Assembly: GCA_002371265.1 (NCBI GenBank)
Contig: DFGT01000030.1
Span: 1-64,000, forward strand
DNA: 64,000 bases
Reading direction: 5' to 3'
Source: Bacteroidales bacterium UBA3743
GTDB taxonomy: Bacteria; Bacteroidota; Bacteroidia; Bacteroidales; Paludibacteraceae
Under the pieces are notes generated by a model. That model ran no database searches, was not told the origin of the DNA, and worked only from the letters and a program-made list of their open reading frames with translations. How positions within the stretch are numbered: the first letter of the stretch is position 1; each line of letters opens with the position of its first letter. Positions 1 through 15,000 of this stretch are shown here, piece by piece. A program made the position numbers and the translations under genes.

Positions 1-3000
1 TTTATTGTCAAAGTGTATGTCAAATCCTCTGTCTTTTCTTTTGTACATGCATCATTGACAGTCACTTTGTAAACATATTTGCCAACTTCCGTAACTGCTG
101 GAGTATGACTATTTCCTGTCGGTGTCACACTCTTATCTGCCGACGGCAATGTCCAAGAGTAAGTCAAATCAGCGGCGGCTCCATTTGTTGTCGCATTGAC
201 TGAGATTGCTGCCAAACCAGATATATTCTCCTTACAGATTGTCTGCGACGAAGATGCAAGAGTCGCCGGAGTCCAAGTATACTCTTCAACATTGAATGTC
301 TTCGGCTCACTTGTACAACCATATTTATCCGTCACTGCAGCTGAGTAACTTCCCTTACCAAGAGAGAACACATTATTTGTCTGTGGTGCGGCTGTTGATA
401 CATTATATGTATATTCACCCTCTGTTGGTGTCGCAAGTGTCAAAGTGAAATCAGTCTTAGCATCCACACATACAGTCTGATCTGAGATAGTGTTAAGCAC
501 TGGCAACTGGTGAAGATCAACAGCAAATGCGTCAGAAGTCGCCTCACAATTGTTATCATCTGTCACAGTAACAGTATAATTTCCTGCAGTTGCAACATCA
601 ATTGTAGCAGTTGTCGCTGCCGTATTCCACTTGTAGCTCTTATATGATTCTGTTGTCTTCAATGTCAACGCTGTAACATCAGCACACAAATAATCATTTG
701 CATTAGCCTTGGCAATCTGTGGAGTTGGCAATGAATGGAACTCCACAGTCGTAGCATCTGTAGTTTTTGTACAGTTTTGAGTTGATGTCACTTTAACTCT
801 ATACTCACCTGCCTCACTCACACTGATTGATGTACCAGTCTTTTCAGCAGAGACAAATTCTGTTGATGAACCAACTTTCTTCTCCCATCCGTATGTATAG
901 CCATCAACTGTATTAGTCAAGTTTAATGTGGCATTCCGACCTTCACATACCTTTGTATATGATATTGTAGGCAATGTCACATCAGAGATTGCGATTGTTT
1001 CACTTGCCGTATTAGATGTACATGTATGACCATCCGAATAAGTCTCGGTAATAGTCAAATTATATATTCCTGTAGCATCTGCCACAATTGAACTTCCTGT
1101 TCCGCTCTTTGCTCCACTCCAAGAATATGAGTATGCACTTCCAGTCAAGTTTGCAGACAATGTGTAAGAACACTGTCCAAGTGAGGAAGCAATGGTTGCG
1201 ACAGGTGGAATATATGCTTTTCCTGTGACATTTGCGGCATCACTCACACATCCGTTCGCATCCTTCACTTTCACATACCATGTCGCTGACTGGATTTTAT
1301 CTCCAGAAGCATTATATGTCAACGTCTTAGTTGACTCTCCTGCGACAAATGTTCCGTCTGCCGTATTGCTCCATACGTATGTTTCCCCTGTCTTAGCCCC
1401 AGCAGCTGTGAATGTAACGTCACCTCCACAAACATTCTCAGCAGCCAATGTCGGTGCTGCCGGATTTGCAGGAGTTATAATCTTCACAGTTTTCTTCACT
1501 GTGTTGTTACAGAAGTCTGTTGCTGTGACTGTTACGACATCTCCAACAGCACTCTGTGTAACAGTTGGTGTTATTCCACAATTCTGAGTAACAGTATATG
1601 TGAATGTAGGGATTACAAAATCACAATCACTAGAAGACAATGTGAACTCATAGTCAGTCGTTGAACCAGAAGCCAAGCCATCCGTTGTCAATGTCAAAGA
1701 CAATGCATTTGTCAACTTGATTTCAAAATCCTTCTCAATCTTAGTCGAACAATTAGTTGATGAGTTTGTCACCGTCGCGCTATACGCTTTGACTCCACTG
1801 CAATCACCACCTGCGATAATAGCCTTTGTCTGATCAGTAGCATCTTTTGTCGCACCTGTCCAGACGACGCTGTAACCTGTCGATGGAGTCACATCAGAAA
1901 CGGACAACACATAGTTTTCTGTATTTAGTTTTGGACATTGGTCGTCAAGCTTCGACAAAGTGAATGTAGGATTTGGATTGATAATATGCTTGTAATCAAG
2001 TGTTTTAGATGTACCTGAGCACTTATCTTTCACTGTAACCACATATTCATATGTGCCAGCTTCTGTTTCTGTCGACGCGAATGTTGCAGAAGTACCTAAA
2101 ACACCATCAACATTCTTCTTTCTCCATTCATAAGTGATGCAATCAGTACATGTCTTAGCTGACGCAGCACCAATCACACTAACTTCTGGATTTTGAGTTC
2201 CTGCACAAACCACTGTATTTGGTTTATCAAGAGAACCCAAAGTAAAGTCTGTTGGCTTAGTGATCACCACATTAGAAGCTGAATTAGCAGAACAGTTATT
2301 CTTATCTGTGACAGTCACAGAGTAAGTGCCCTGAGTCTTCTTGATAGTAGCGGTTGTCTTTCCGTCTCCCATAGCAACAGCATCGTCATTATTGACCTTA
2401 TAGTTGTAAGGAGCTGTACCACCAGAAACTTTCAACGTGATGTCAGCTGTTTTTCCTTCACAAACCTCTGCATTCGCAGCCGACCAAGTATCAATCTTAA
2501 GTTCAGTTGGAATTGTGATAGTGACATTATCCTCAGAAACGACACATCCATTTCCATCAGTCACAGTTATCTTATGTTCACCACCAGACACATCATTAAA
2601 TGTATGTGTAGCAGCATCAGACTCTACTGCAGTAGCGTCATCCAACTGATACTGATATTTAGCAGCACCGTCTTTTACTTTAACATCAATAGATCCCTTG
2701 CCCGAATGACAAAGTGGATTGACCGCATTGACAGATTCGATTACGAAAGTGCTCTGAGAAATAACATAAGCACTAGTAGTATTCGCACAATGTGCATCGG
2801 TCACAGTAAGTGTATAGCTACCAGGTGCAGTGGCAGTATAACTCTTTTCCGTTCCAACCTTGGTGCCATCCTTCTCCCAAGAATATGTCTTGAAGTCAGC
2901 ATTCGATTTTAGCTCTCCTCTCAAAGTGCCATGTTCACACAATGTAGTCACATCACCGACGATCGAAACATCAGGCTTCTTATAGACATATCCAGTGGCA

Positions 3001-6000
3001 TATTTCACCTCGCTCTCACAATTCTGTGCATTCTTAGCTTTCACATACCAAGTTGTGGAAGCATCAGCATCAACATAATTTAATGTCTTTGTCGTTTCAG
3101 TTGAGAACTCAGACCATGCTCCATCATTTTCTTTCCAAGAATAAGAAGTTGCCGTAGCCGACTCTGCTGTGAATGTCACCGTCTCCTCACACTTGAATCC
3201 ATTCTGTGTAAGTGTCAGTTCAGGGCTCTTCATGATTGTGGCTGTAGCAGACGTTGCGTCACTTATACATCCGTGACCATCTTTCACCTTAACAAACCAA
3301 GTCTCTGAATATTCTGTTTTGCCACTCCAATCCGACGGTGCAGAGACTGTCTGCGTAGCTCCTGCATTGAATACAGAATATGCATCATCCGTAGGAGCCG
3401 AAATTGCCTTAACCCATGAATAAATCACAGTCGGCTCAGCTCCAGCATTTGGATTTGCCACCAATGTGACTGAATTGCCTTCACAAACAGATGCGGCTCC
3501 TGTAATAGTCACTTCTGGTTTATTATACTCAGTCACAGTAAGTTTTTCAACAACACTACAACCATTATTGTCCTTAACCGTAATTGAATACTCCCCTTTC
3601 TTCAATCCTACGATTGTAGACTTTCCATTAGAAACGGCAGAAGCAGTCGCACCGTCAACAGACACTGTATAAGGTGCGGTACCACCTGATATGTTAATGA
3701 CATCTATGCTTCCGTCTGTCGATCCTGGACAAACAGAAAGTTCAGATGGAATAGTAGCCACAAATGGAGTCGGCTCTGAAACCTTGATATTTGAATTAGT
3801 CAAATAACATCCATTTGAATCAATCACCTTACCTGAATAAGCTCCAACTGAAACATTTGTGAATTCTCCATTATCATTTTGGAAATTCTGAGAACTGTTA
3901 GTCAAATAGTAAGTGTATCCGCTGCCTGTCAAACCTTCCACAGAAAGTGTTACCTCACCATTATTATTGCCATTACACTTCACATCCTTCACATTAGCAG
4001 CAAGAGTCTTTCCACTCAAATTGTTTGAAGGAACATTTAGCACAACTTCCTTAGTTATAGAAGTTCCACAGAGATCTGTAGCTGTGACCGTTATTGTCTG
4101 CGAAGAGGTAATAACTTCTCCAGAAGCAACTGATTGTGTAATTGTCTTGGCATTATCAATTCCACAAATTGAGCTGAATGTAGATCCAGAAACAACATCT
4201 GGAACCTTAAACTCACAATTTGTTCCTTTCAGATTAATATTATCGTTTTTCAAAGTCAATGTCAAATCAGACACACTGCTCTTCTTAGTTGTGAACGAAC
4301 CAGACTCAGTTCTCGAACAATGAGCATCTGTCACTGTGACATCGAATGAATATGTACGGCCACACTCGTCAGCCACTTTATTAACGATTGCATTAGAAGA
4401 GTTTTGATCATCAGGCACAACACTGTCAGGCCATGCTACTGAATAATTATTATCCGCAGCATAAGTGACGTTGACCGATAGTGGATAATTGGTTGCATTA
4501 GGACAAGCATCAGTAGGCACGACAATATCAAAAGTCGGCTTTTTATAAATAATCGCCGTCTTTGTCACAGACTGCTCACTCAAGCATCCCTTTGAATCCT
4601 TAATTTGGACAGTCCAGTCTCCAATTACCGATTGTGTGTTTTCTCCACTCCCAAAATCAATATGTTGAGTAGGCGAATTCGTTTCTATAACATATTCTTT
4701 TCCTTTGATATTATCAGTCCATACATAAACATCTCCACTCACTGCACCAGATGCTGTAAATATAATCGTCTCTTCACAAGAAGTCTCCTTACTTACCGTC
4801 AACGTCGGATTAGCAGGACGAGAATTCAACGAAATTGTTTTGGTTGCTGTAGCAGAACACTCCTCCAATGAAACGGTAACTGTATAAGTTCCACTCTTTT
4901 GAACTGTCAATGTTTCTGTCGTTGAACTATTTGTATCATTCCACTTAAACTTATAGTCTTCTGTTCCTACTCTATTAGTAACAGTAGATAATACGACATC
5001 ACTTCCGTCACAATTTGAGCCTTCTGGCACTGTGATTTCCACTGTAGGTTTCTTCTTGATAGTTAAAATATATGGATCATTTATATCATACGTCTTTTTC
5101 GTACATCCATCATATACCGAAACCAAATAATTGTACACTCCGACAGCTGTTTCAGTTGGAGTATATGTAGACTTATTATTGCCAAAATCGTCGCCATTCT
5201 TCTTCCATGTATAAGTCAAGGCATCCTCTTTATATGATTCCGCAGAAACAGATATCTGATTCTTTATCTGTCCCTCACATATAGTCTGCGACGCAGGATC
5301 ATCCACAAACTTAAGAGCTGTCTTCAAACTTTCATACTCACCGATCGTCACTGTTGAAGATGTCCTAAACGTACATTTGTTAGCATCTACAATATCTGCA
5401 GTGTATGTGCCGGCAGTCAGATCAAACACAAACTCTGTCTGTGTCGCATCTCCTATAATTGTCTGTGTTGCCACGGTTACAGTATATGGAGCCGTTCCAC
5501 CTGAGACAACGACCTTGACTGGAGATGTCGTGTCCTTACATACTGTAGCATTTCCGGAAATAGTAGCAGACAAAGACTTCGCAGGTTCTGCAACAGTCAA
5601 GTCTTTTTCTATTTTACATCCGTTGGCATCTTTTGCTGCCATTGTGTAAGTGGCAGCAGATAAATTTTCAAACACATTACTTGTTTGCCAGCCATCCGCA
5701 TCTACAGCAAGCGACGTCTTAGCATAAGAATATGGTGTCACGCCACCTGTCACAGACAATGCGATCTTACCATTTGCATTTCCCTTACAATCAACATTTA
5801 CAATAGATTGATCGCCATTCCATTCCAAAGGAGACGGTGCTTTAAGCGTAACTGTAGTCTGTACATCTCTGTCACATTCGTCAGTCACTGTAACCAACAC
5901 TTCCTTGTCTGAATCAATTCTTGTCGCAGAAATAGCGTCCTCACCGTCGATCTTGAACAACCATTTTGATGCCTTCAATCCACAAGATGTCTGGAATCCT

Positions 6001-9000
6001 ACTGCATTTTTGATGTCGTCAAACGGAACTGCGAACTTACAATTCTCACCACCAGTCAAAATAATCGGAGCAATATCTGCAGCTTTCTTGATTGTCGACT
6101 CTGAAATTGAAGTCGTGAATGAACCGCTCTTTACAGCACTCTCACATCCACTTTCTACATTCTTGACACTCACTGAATATTCATATACATCTCCACAACG
6201 GTTCTTCACTGGAATCACAGCAGACATTGAGTTGCCATAAGACTGATCTCCATTCTTCCATGTATATATGTTGTCTCCATTCGTATATCCACCATTCAGA
6301 GCGACGGATACATTATAAGATTCCTTATTAGCACACAAGTCAGCAGGAATAGTGAAATCTCCAATTTTAGGTTTCGCATAGATTGTTGCAGAAGTAGAAG
6401 CAGGAGCACTCTCACATCCATCTGCCTTAACCTGTACACCTATATTATATTCAAAACTAGATGTTTGAGAAGGAAGACTATATGTCTTTTTATTTATATT
6501 TCCGTACGCTTCATTATCCCACTTATACTCATATCCTACACCTGTATTCGCTCCACTTGGCACAGCAGTGAAGACAATATCTTCATCACAACTTTTCGTA
6601 GAAGACGCACTCAACACTACAGCAGGTTGCGGCTTAACAACAACATCTGCAGGAAGAGAAACTGTACCACAAGCAGGATCTGCTTGATCTATAATAGTCA
6701 CAGTATATGTATATGTGCCAGGGATATACTTGCCATTCTCCTTTGGTAAAGAAGGTGTATGACTTGCGTCTGTTCCCAACACTGTTGACTCTGTTCCCTT
6801 TGTCCATTTATATGTAAAGTTTCCTGAGCCACCACTTGGTGGAGTCTGGAACTTAAATACAGGAGTAACATTATCATTAGCACAGAACGATGATATAGGT
6901 ACCAACGATCCTGCATCTAGAGCGGAACTTGAATTAATCAATAATCCTGCAATACTATCCTTACAATCATTGCCATCTGTGACCACAATTGTATAAGAGG
7001 CAGGTGACAGATTAGAAATCTTACCATCTACAACATCAACTGCAGAATTATTGATTGTATATAAATAAGGTGTCGTACCATTGCTTGTCGACACGTTAAT
7101 CTCTCCTGAATTACCACATACATGTGAAGAAACCACTGAAGCAGAGATGGTTGGATTTTGATTAACGACAAATGCGATATCCTTTGCTGTCGTCAAACCA
7201 CATCCATTCACAGCCTTGTATGTGAATGTATAACTGCCTGCAGAAAGATTAGCTATTTCATTAGCAGAAGGCTGATTCTGTCCATAATACCATCCTTCTG
7301 AACGGGAAGCTTTATCAGCGACATTGTCATTCCATGTCACTGTGACTTCAGGCAATTCATCCATTGATGTGCCCTGGCAAACAGCATTCCAATCCATCAA
7401 ATTAAATTCTGGTGCTGAGTAGACAAACACATCCACATCCTTTGTAAAAGATTCACAAACAGATCCATTATTGACTGTTATCGTGTACTTCTTACCTGTC
7501 GAAATTTTTTCAGCCAATGTGATTTTACCGTCATTATATGAATACGACACATTAGCGTCACCATCCTTCACATTTTCTATATTTCCTACAATAGATGAGA
7601 CAGGTATTTCAACCGTACTTCCAGCAGCATCTCCTACCTTTGGACAAACTACAGCGACATCTCCAATTGTAATTGATGGCTTGCGGTAAACGGTTGCTGA
7701 TGCCGACACAGGTTGTTTACTTACACACTTAGTCGTAGCATTCTCCGCTTTCACATAATATGTTTTGGAAATCTGGTCGGCATTAGTTGGCAATGAAAGT
7801 GTCTTTGCGGACGATCCCAAAACGAATGTGCCATTCTCGCTTTCACTCCATGTGAAATTATATCCGTCTGTTTTACCATTGACATCAGCTCTGAATGTTG
7901 CTGATTCACATCCATCAGTAGCATTTAACGAAACATCAGGAAGTTGGTTGACAGTCAACACATACTTCAGTTGTATTTCTGTTCCACTACATTGGTCAGT
8001 GACTACAACTATATAATCATAAACTCTCTGAATCTCACCACTTGCAGCAGTGTTTTGGCGTGGAGTAAATTCAGCTAAAGTAGCACCGTCGAGCATATTT
8101 TCTGGAACGACCTCGTTTCTATACCACTGATAAAGAATTGGTCTGTCTCCAACCGACTCTGCATTCAACACTTTAACTTCACTTGGTGTGGATTCAGAAC
8201 AAATAGTCTCGCCAGTTGATCCAAGAACAGGATTTACCTTAAAGTCTGGATTGATATCAACTGAGACACCTGACGTGTTTGACGTACATCCATCACGATC
8301 AGTAACTGAGAAGATGTATTTGCCAGGTTTTACATTTTCCGCCACATTTCCACTTAGCGACATTCCTTCAGGCATTTCTGACGGTGACACTAACTTATAT
8401 GTATATGGAGCAGTTCCACCTGTTGCTGTAAGTGTGATGTCTGTAGTTGCATACGAACATATTGGTGTCACTGTTGGTATTCCACTAAGGACTAGCGGCT
8501 CTGGTTTATCAATATAAACAGTTATCTCATCAGACACACAAGCATCAGATGCCACAATAGTCATCTGAACTGGTTTTCCTAAGATATTCTGACCTCCAAT
8601 GTTTTCTTTTATAGAATATGTGACATCTCCAAATTCACATGTTCTGTTTACTTTACAAATATTTTCATAAACTCCCAAGTTCGAATTATCCAAAACAGGG
8701 ACAACAAACGTACAGTTTCCTGTCGACGTCGGTTTGATATGTGTGTTTGCGGCAATCCTAGCTTCATCTGTAAATGCGATTGTCGGTGTCGTGATAGTGA
8801 ACGACTTAGAGTCAGTGCCCTTACATCCCGTCTGACTATTTGTGATTTCCACACTATAAGACACTTCTCCTCCACATTTGTTTGCAGCAACAACTGAAGT
8901 GTCTGTGCCTTCGACAGTCACATTATTCGAGAACGCATGGCTATATGTGTACGCACCTGTTTGATCTGACACACTGACAGAAACCTGATATTTTCCATCC

Positions 9001-12000
9001 GCATTAGCGCAGACGTTAGAAGGAACAGTCAATGTAGGCACAGGGTTCTGGTTGATAACCAACGTCCAAGAGCCAGCACTTCTAATCCATTCTGTTTTAC
9101 ATTTGTCGTCTTTAGCCTCACGATAATATGTGTAACTACCAGGAGCAGACACATTTGGAGTGTATGAAATACCAGTAGCATCTTCTATCTCTGTTTCCAC
9201 TCCATTTTGTTCCAAAATCCAACGATATGAAATAGCAGCAGAAGGGATAGACGTTGCGACAGAGATGCTATTGACTGCATCAACTGTTGAGCCATAACAG
9301 ATTGTCTGTCCTGCACTTCCAATTGATCCTGAGTTAAATTCAGCAGGCTGTGTGATTTCAACTTCAGCTTCTGCACTCGCACATCCCTTAGAATCGAATG
9401 CCTGAACATAATACGTGTTTGCTGGCAATGCAGCACCTGAAGCAAACGGAGTTGTTATATTACCGGAAGTTGTTCCATACTTATATGTATATTCACCACC
9501 ATTTCCTCCGTTAGCGGCAACGTCAATACTTCCATCAGTGCCATAACAAACCGCATTCGTAGGAGTCGCAGTCAACGTGACAATTGAAGGTTCTGAGACA
9601 TTTACGTTCTTGTTATTGTAACATCCGTTAGCATCAACAACTCTCAAAACATAGTCGCCGGCAAGAAGATTCGAAACAGTCTTTTCACTTACCTCTGTGA
9701 AATGATCATCTGACGCTTTTTTATAATAATAGTGATAGGTTTCCTTACCGCCGACTATATTTCCGATAGTGATTGTTCCATCACCATCTCCCTTACATGT
9801 CACAGGAGTAGACGTTACATTTTCAATTGTTACAGGAGCAGGAACGACCAGATTTACTGTTTGAGAGACGCCATCTGTATGACAGAAATCTTTAGCGGTG
9901 ATTATCACACTTGTTGTGGATGAGATAGATGTCTCAGGACCAACACTCTGTGTATATGAAATAGTATTGCCGCAAGAAGACGTTGCTGTATTATAAGATG
10001 AGTTGCCAACAAGATTTGGCACCAAGAAATTACAATTCATGCTTGTCATCTGCACCGTCTTCAAATTATCCGGCAATGTGAATGACAAATCTGGAGCACT
10101 GATTGTAAACGATTTAGAATCTGTAGTCTGACATCCGTTTCCATTCTTCACCAAAACTTGATAAGAGACATTGCCTGAACATCTGTCTAAAGGTGTCACA
10201 TTCACATCCTTCTCATTATTCTTATCCAAAGTTCCTCCTGTGACACTCCATACATAGGATACATCAGCATCTGTATTTGTGGCGACAACACCAAGAGGAT
10301 ATGCCCCACTCTCTTTTGGACATACGGAGTTTCCTGATGTATTATTATCAGCCCAATTCAAGACTGGCTTAGCCTTGAATGTAAGAATCACAGGATCACT
10401 TTGTTTTGTACAAGCGACGGTGCTAGTAGGAAGTTCTTTTACAGAAGCCGTCAGCACATACTTATTTCCTGCTGAAGCACTTGTCAATCCAGTCACCGTT
10501 GGATTTGATGATGTCGTAGGTTCGACAAGACTCCAAGAGTATGTATATTTAGTATTGTCAGGATCTTTCACAGCAAGATCAGCAGTCTGGTCGTCACAGA
10601 CAGAATTGAATACAATTTCTGGTTTAGCCACAACAATCTCGTCGACATTGAATGAGACATCCGCTGAACATTCGTTCATGTCTTTAACTGTCAAATTATA
10701 AGTTCCAGCAGGGACATCAACCTTAACCTTGTTGCCTGTAATCGTTGGAGTCACTCCACCTGGAAGACCTGAGACATTATAACCTCCTGCTCCATGTTCG
10801 ATTGTGAATTCAGCCGCATAAGTTCCACCTTCACACACTTTAGCATTAGCAACATCTGAAAGAGACATTGCATCAGGAACCTTAACAATATAATATGCAT
10901 CGACTTTCTTCTCTATCGTACATCCAGACTCAGTAGTGAATTTGACTGTCAATGTGATCTGAGATCCGTTAGCGACCTCTTTTCCAGCAGCTGGAGATTG
11001 CGTCCATTCAGGAGTACCGACAATATTTGTTTCACCACATGAAAGCGTAGCATCCAATGGATCTACCTCTGGAGCCGTCACCTTACAACCAGCAGACATA
11101 GAAGCAGTTACATCAGCAATTTTCTTTGCGGAAGCTGAAAGATGATCATCCTTACCCACCACATTATAAGTCACTCCGTTTGCTCCCTTGACAGACAGAT
11201 TTCCAAGTTTAACCGGCAAATTCGCCGTTTTTGTTGTATGACATAATGTACGTCTGTTGACAACAGTCAATGTGTAAGGAATGGTTCCCTCACAAATATC
11301 AGAGAATATGTAAGCGTCTTTACTTGCAGAAGATCCCCATGGCTTTCCTGCCTCATTTTCCCATGTATAATCAAAATAATCACCTGTCGACGCATTTGAA
11401 ACAGTCGCAGTGACCTTGAATCCACGATTCTCTACAACAGGAGTCATCTGGGATGGATCATACATACTTCTTACATACTCGGCATCTGAGATTAAGCCAT
11501 CAGTAAACGGAGCATCCTGATCCGAGCCATCTTTAGTACCAAAGACATACCAACCGACTCTTTGGGTCGACTGTACTCCAGTTGTGTATGCAGGCTGAGC
11601 GGAAGACTCTCTTACCGTAACATATTTGACACAAGAAAGTTCTGACGCATACTTGCCAGGTTTTCTTGCGTTCACCATAATAAACACACTTGGATCATCC
11701 GGAGTACCGTCGTTATAAAGCGACCAATAGACCGCATCCATCTCATCCTGTCCGAATTTTTCAATCAACAGACTATTCAGCTGGTTTGCAATGACCAAAT
11801 TCTGACCACCAAGCACACCACCACGATTGTTGGCAATCTGTCCGTGAACCAATGAATTATAAGAAACCAATTCTGCATCAAGATTCATCTGTTTTGATGC
11901 CAACAAATAATTGATATAAGAGACAATTTCCTTAAACTTCTGAGTCGCAGGAGTCATATCAAATGGCTTATAATCAGATATGTCATCCGCAGACGTGCTT

Positions 12001-15000
12001 ATACCCAACTTATTGTCCATACGACGGTCGTAATAAGCAAAACCGTGAGATCCCTTTACAGATTTATTAATAGTATCCTTTATAATAGTCTCATCTTTTT
12101 CCGCAGTCGTATTTGCCAATTTGTAGATCTCACTTTGTGAGCAGGCGGTATCCTCTGTTAATGTAAATACAGGATTTGGATTAATACGGAATGTCAAATC
12201 ACGCTCATACTTACATCCTGTATTTGTTGTAGCCTTAAAATTCAACGTATATGAGCCTGCCTCAGAAATAACCAATGTGTTTCCTGGTGCGGAAACCGGA
12301 GATCCATTCAACTTCCAATCCGTAGTGAATTTATCGGAAATTAAAGAGTTGAACTTGACAGTGATGTTTTCTCCCTCACATACCTCCACTGCATTTGCGA
12401 CAAGAGAAACTTTTCCGACATTTGTTACAACTACCTTGTGAATCTTCTCTTTGACACAAATGTCATTACCGTCTGTATTATATAATTGAACCTTAAAGTA
12501 ATATGTGCCTACCAACTCCAATACTGGAGAATATGTATTTCCAGTCTGACCGCTTATTTCTGTAAACGGACCGTCTACTGAAGTCGCTGACGACCATTTG
12601 ATTTGCTTATATGAGCTAATCACATCAACAGGTGATCCAGCAGTGATTTCAGCCATCGCCTTAGCTGTAAGGCTAAGAGTCTGGCAAAGTGAAATCTCAT
12701 CAGGTCCATCTATTGACAATGTAGGATCAATCACCTCAGACAATCCAGCAGTTTCATACATGGACTCACAACCTAACTCTGTGACAAACGCCTGAATCTT
12801 GAATTTCGAATTATCCTTGATCACTGGGCTAAACACAGATAATGACGACGCATTACTATTTGGATCAACAGTACCGTCTTCATATACATATTTCCAAACC
12901 ACCGAGCAGTCCGAGCAACTGATTGGAGTATTATCACTACTCTTTAACAATCGGTAATCAACCTTTGAGCATGACGACACTCGTGATGGTCCACTGATGT
13001 AGTAGTCTGTTGACTTCGCGATCTGGAACTCTTCACTCTTTACCTCAGCCACACATCCATTTTCGCCAACAAATTCAGCGACGAAAGCATATGTGATGTT
13101 TTCAAAATCATCGTTAGGGAAATGATATGCAAGTGTTAGTTTGCCATCACTGCAAGTCACATTTTCATTTTCTATAGCGACCTTTTCTGTCGATCCATTG
13201 CCATACTTCTTGATATAGCTCCAGTTGATTTTGTTATTACTCTGCAGTTCACATACATCAACATTCTGATCAGGAGTAAGTGTGACTTTCGTATCCTTAC
13301 ACTCCACTTTACCAGTGACAGCTCCGAATGAGCCATATTTCTTTATTGTCATATCCGACCATGGAGAATCCCATGAACAGCCGCCATGCTCAATATGAAG
13401 ACGTACGGAATAGACAGTATTTGCATCAACTTTAACTTTATCCGCAAGTGAGAATGAAGAATCAGCTGGTGTATTCCACTTGTATTGCTGATACTTGCTC
13501 GCGTCATTTCTGTCTGTAGTGTATTGCCAAGACACATTGTCGTAAGCGATCACCAATTGGTCGCTTGAATTCTTCTTTGTGACACCGATTGCCTTAATGG
13601 CAGACGATGATTCACACTCAACCTGAGAATTTGACATAACAACAACATCATCACCAGGTCTGATTCTTCCCGCATAATTCGATTCTTCAAAACAGCCACT
13701 TGGTTTATGCGTGATCTTAAACTGATAATCATATCCAAAATCCAAATCAAAGCTCAACACATTTCCAGAGACAGTTGTTGTAGGAGAGACTGCGGCCGAT
13801 GATGCTCCAGCAGTCATCTCAGTACGAGTCACAGCCAAAGCGTAAACATCAGAATTCCATCCTGTAATTTGAGCGACACGATTGTTGTTTGGACACGCAC
13901 CGTCTACCACATTAACAACAGGATATGAAGCCGGTTTGTTTGTATTAAGCACAAATGATATAGAGTTTTCTTTGCCACACTCATTAGATGCCGTAATCGT
14001 AACATTTTCTGAATCTGTAAACGGAGTTCCTGGTTCAGGTGTTTGAGTATATGACACATTTAATCCACAACCGCTCGTTGCAGTCAGATACTGTTTCAGA
14101 TTATCTTCTCCATATTTAGATATTTCAGCATCACTCGGATTAATAAAATCAGGAACCGAGAATTTACAATTTTCGCCAATGACAGTAAATGGATTCTTGT
14201 CATTATTATAAATGACAGACACATCTCCATTCACCTCAAGCGTAGTGTCCAGCAACACTGCACAACCAGTGGTTTCATCCGTAACAATCACCTTGAATGG
14301 AGCATCTCCACTACAAGCAGTTGGAGTGAATGAAGCCACATTAGGATTTTCTGATCCATTTTTACTTGTAGCATAAGTAACCCCTCCGACTTGATAATCG
14401 AATGAATAAGTTCCTGTTGGAGACACATTAACATTGATCTCATTGTTGGATTTCGGACAAAGGTCTCCTTCATGAGAAACAGTCACTGTTGGCAATGAAT
14501 GATAATCGAATCTGGCGGTGCAAGTGGACTGTATTGTATCATATTCTTTATATGATTCAGTTCCTATCGCCCCGACCCAAGCTCTTGCCTCCCAAGTGAA
14601 CACATATTTACCTTTTGAATGGATTCCTGAAATATACCACTTGCCATTTGCGTCTTTTGACACATTGGGAGTATAATCATCACCTCCATTAAACACACTG
14701 ACTATTTCAAGAGAAGTCTGCCCACCTGGCACACAGAATTGAATCTCTGGAGCATTCAACTCAAGAGTCGCGCCTTCTGTCTTCTCGAAATCAGCCTGAC
14801 ATGCCAAATTCAAAGATTGGGCAGAACAATCAATCTTTACAGTCTGAGGCACATTTATAGTGAAGACTGTAGTACGAGGACAAACTCGTTTACTAGGATC
14901 CGTTTTATAGATACCTGGGCTTGATACGAACACATATTTATCGACAGTCGAATTCTTAACAAACTCAAATGAAACGCTATCTATCGAAGATGACTCCTCC

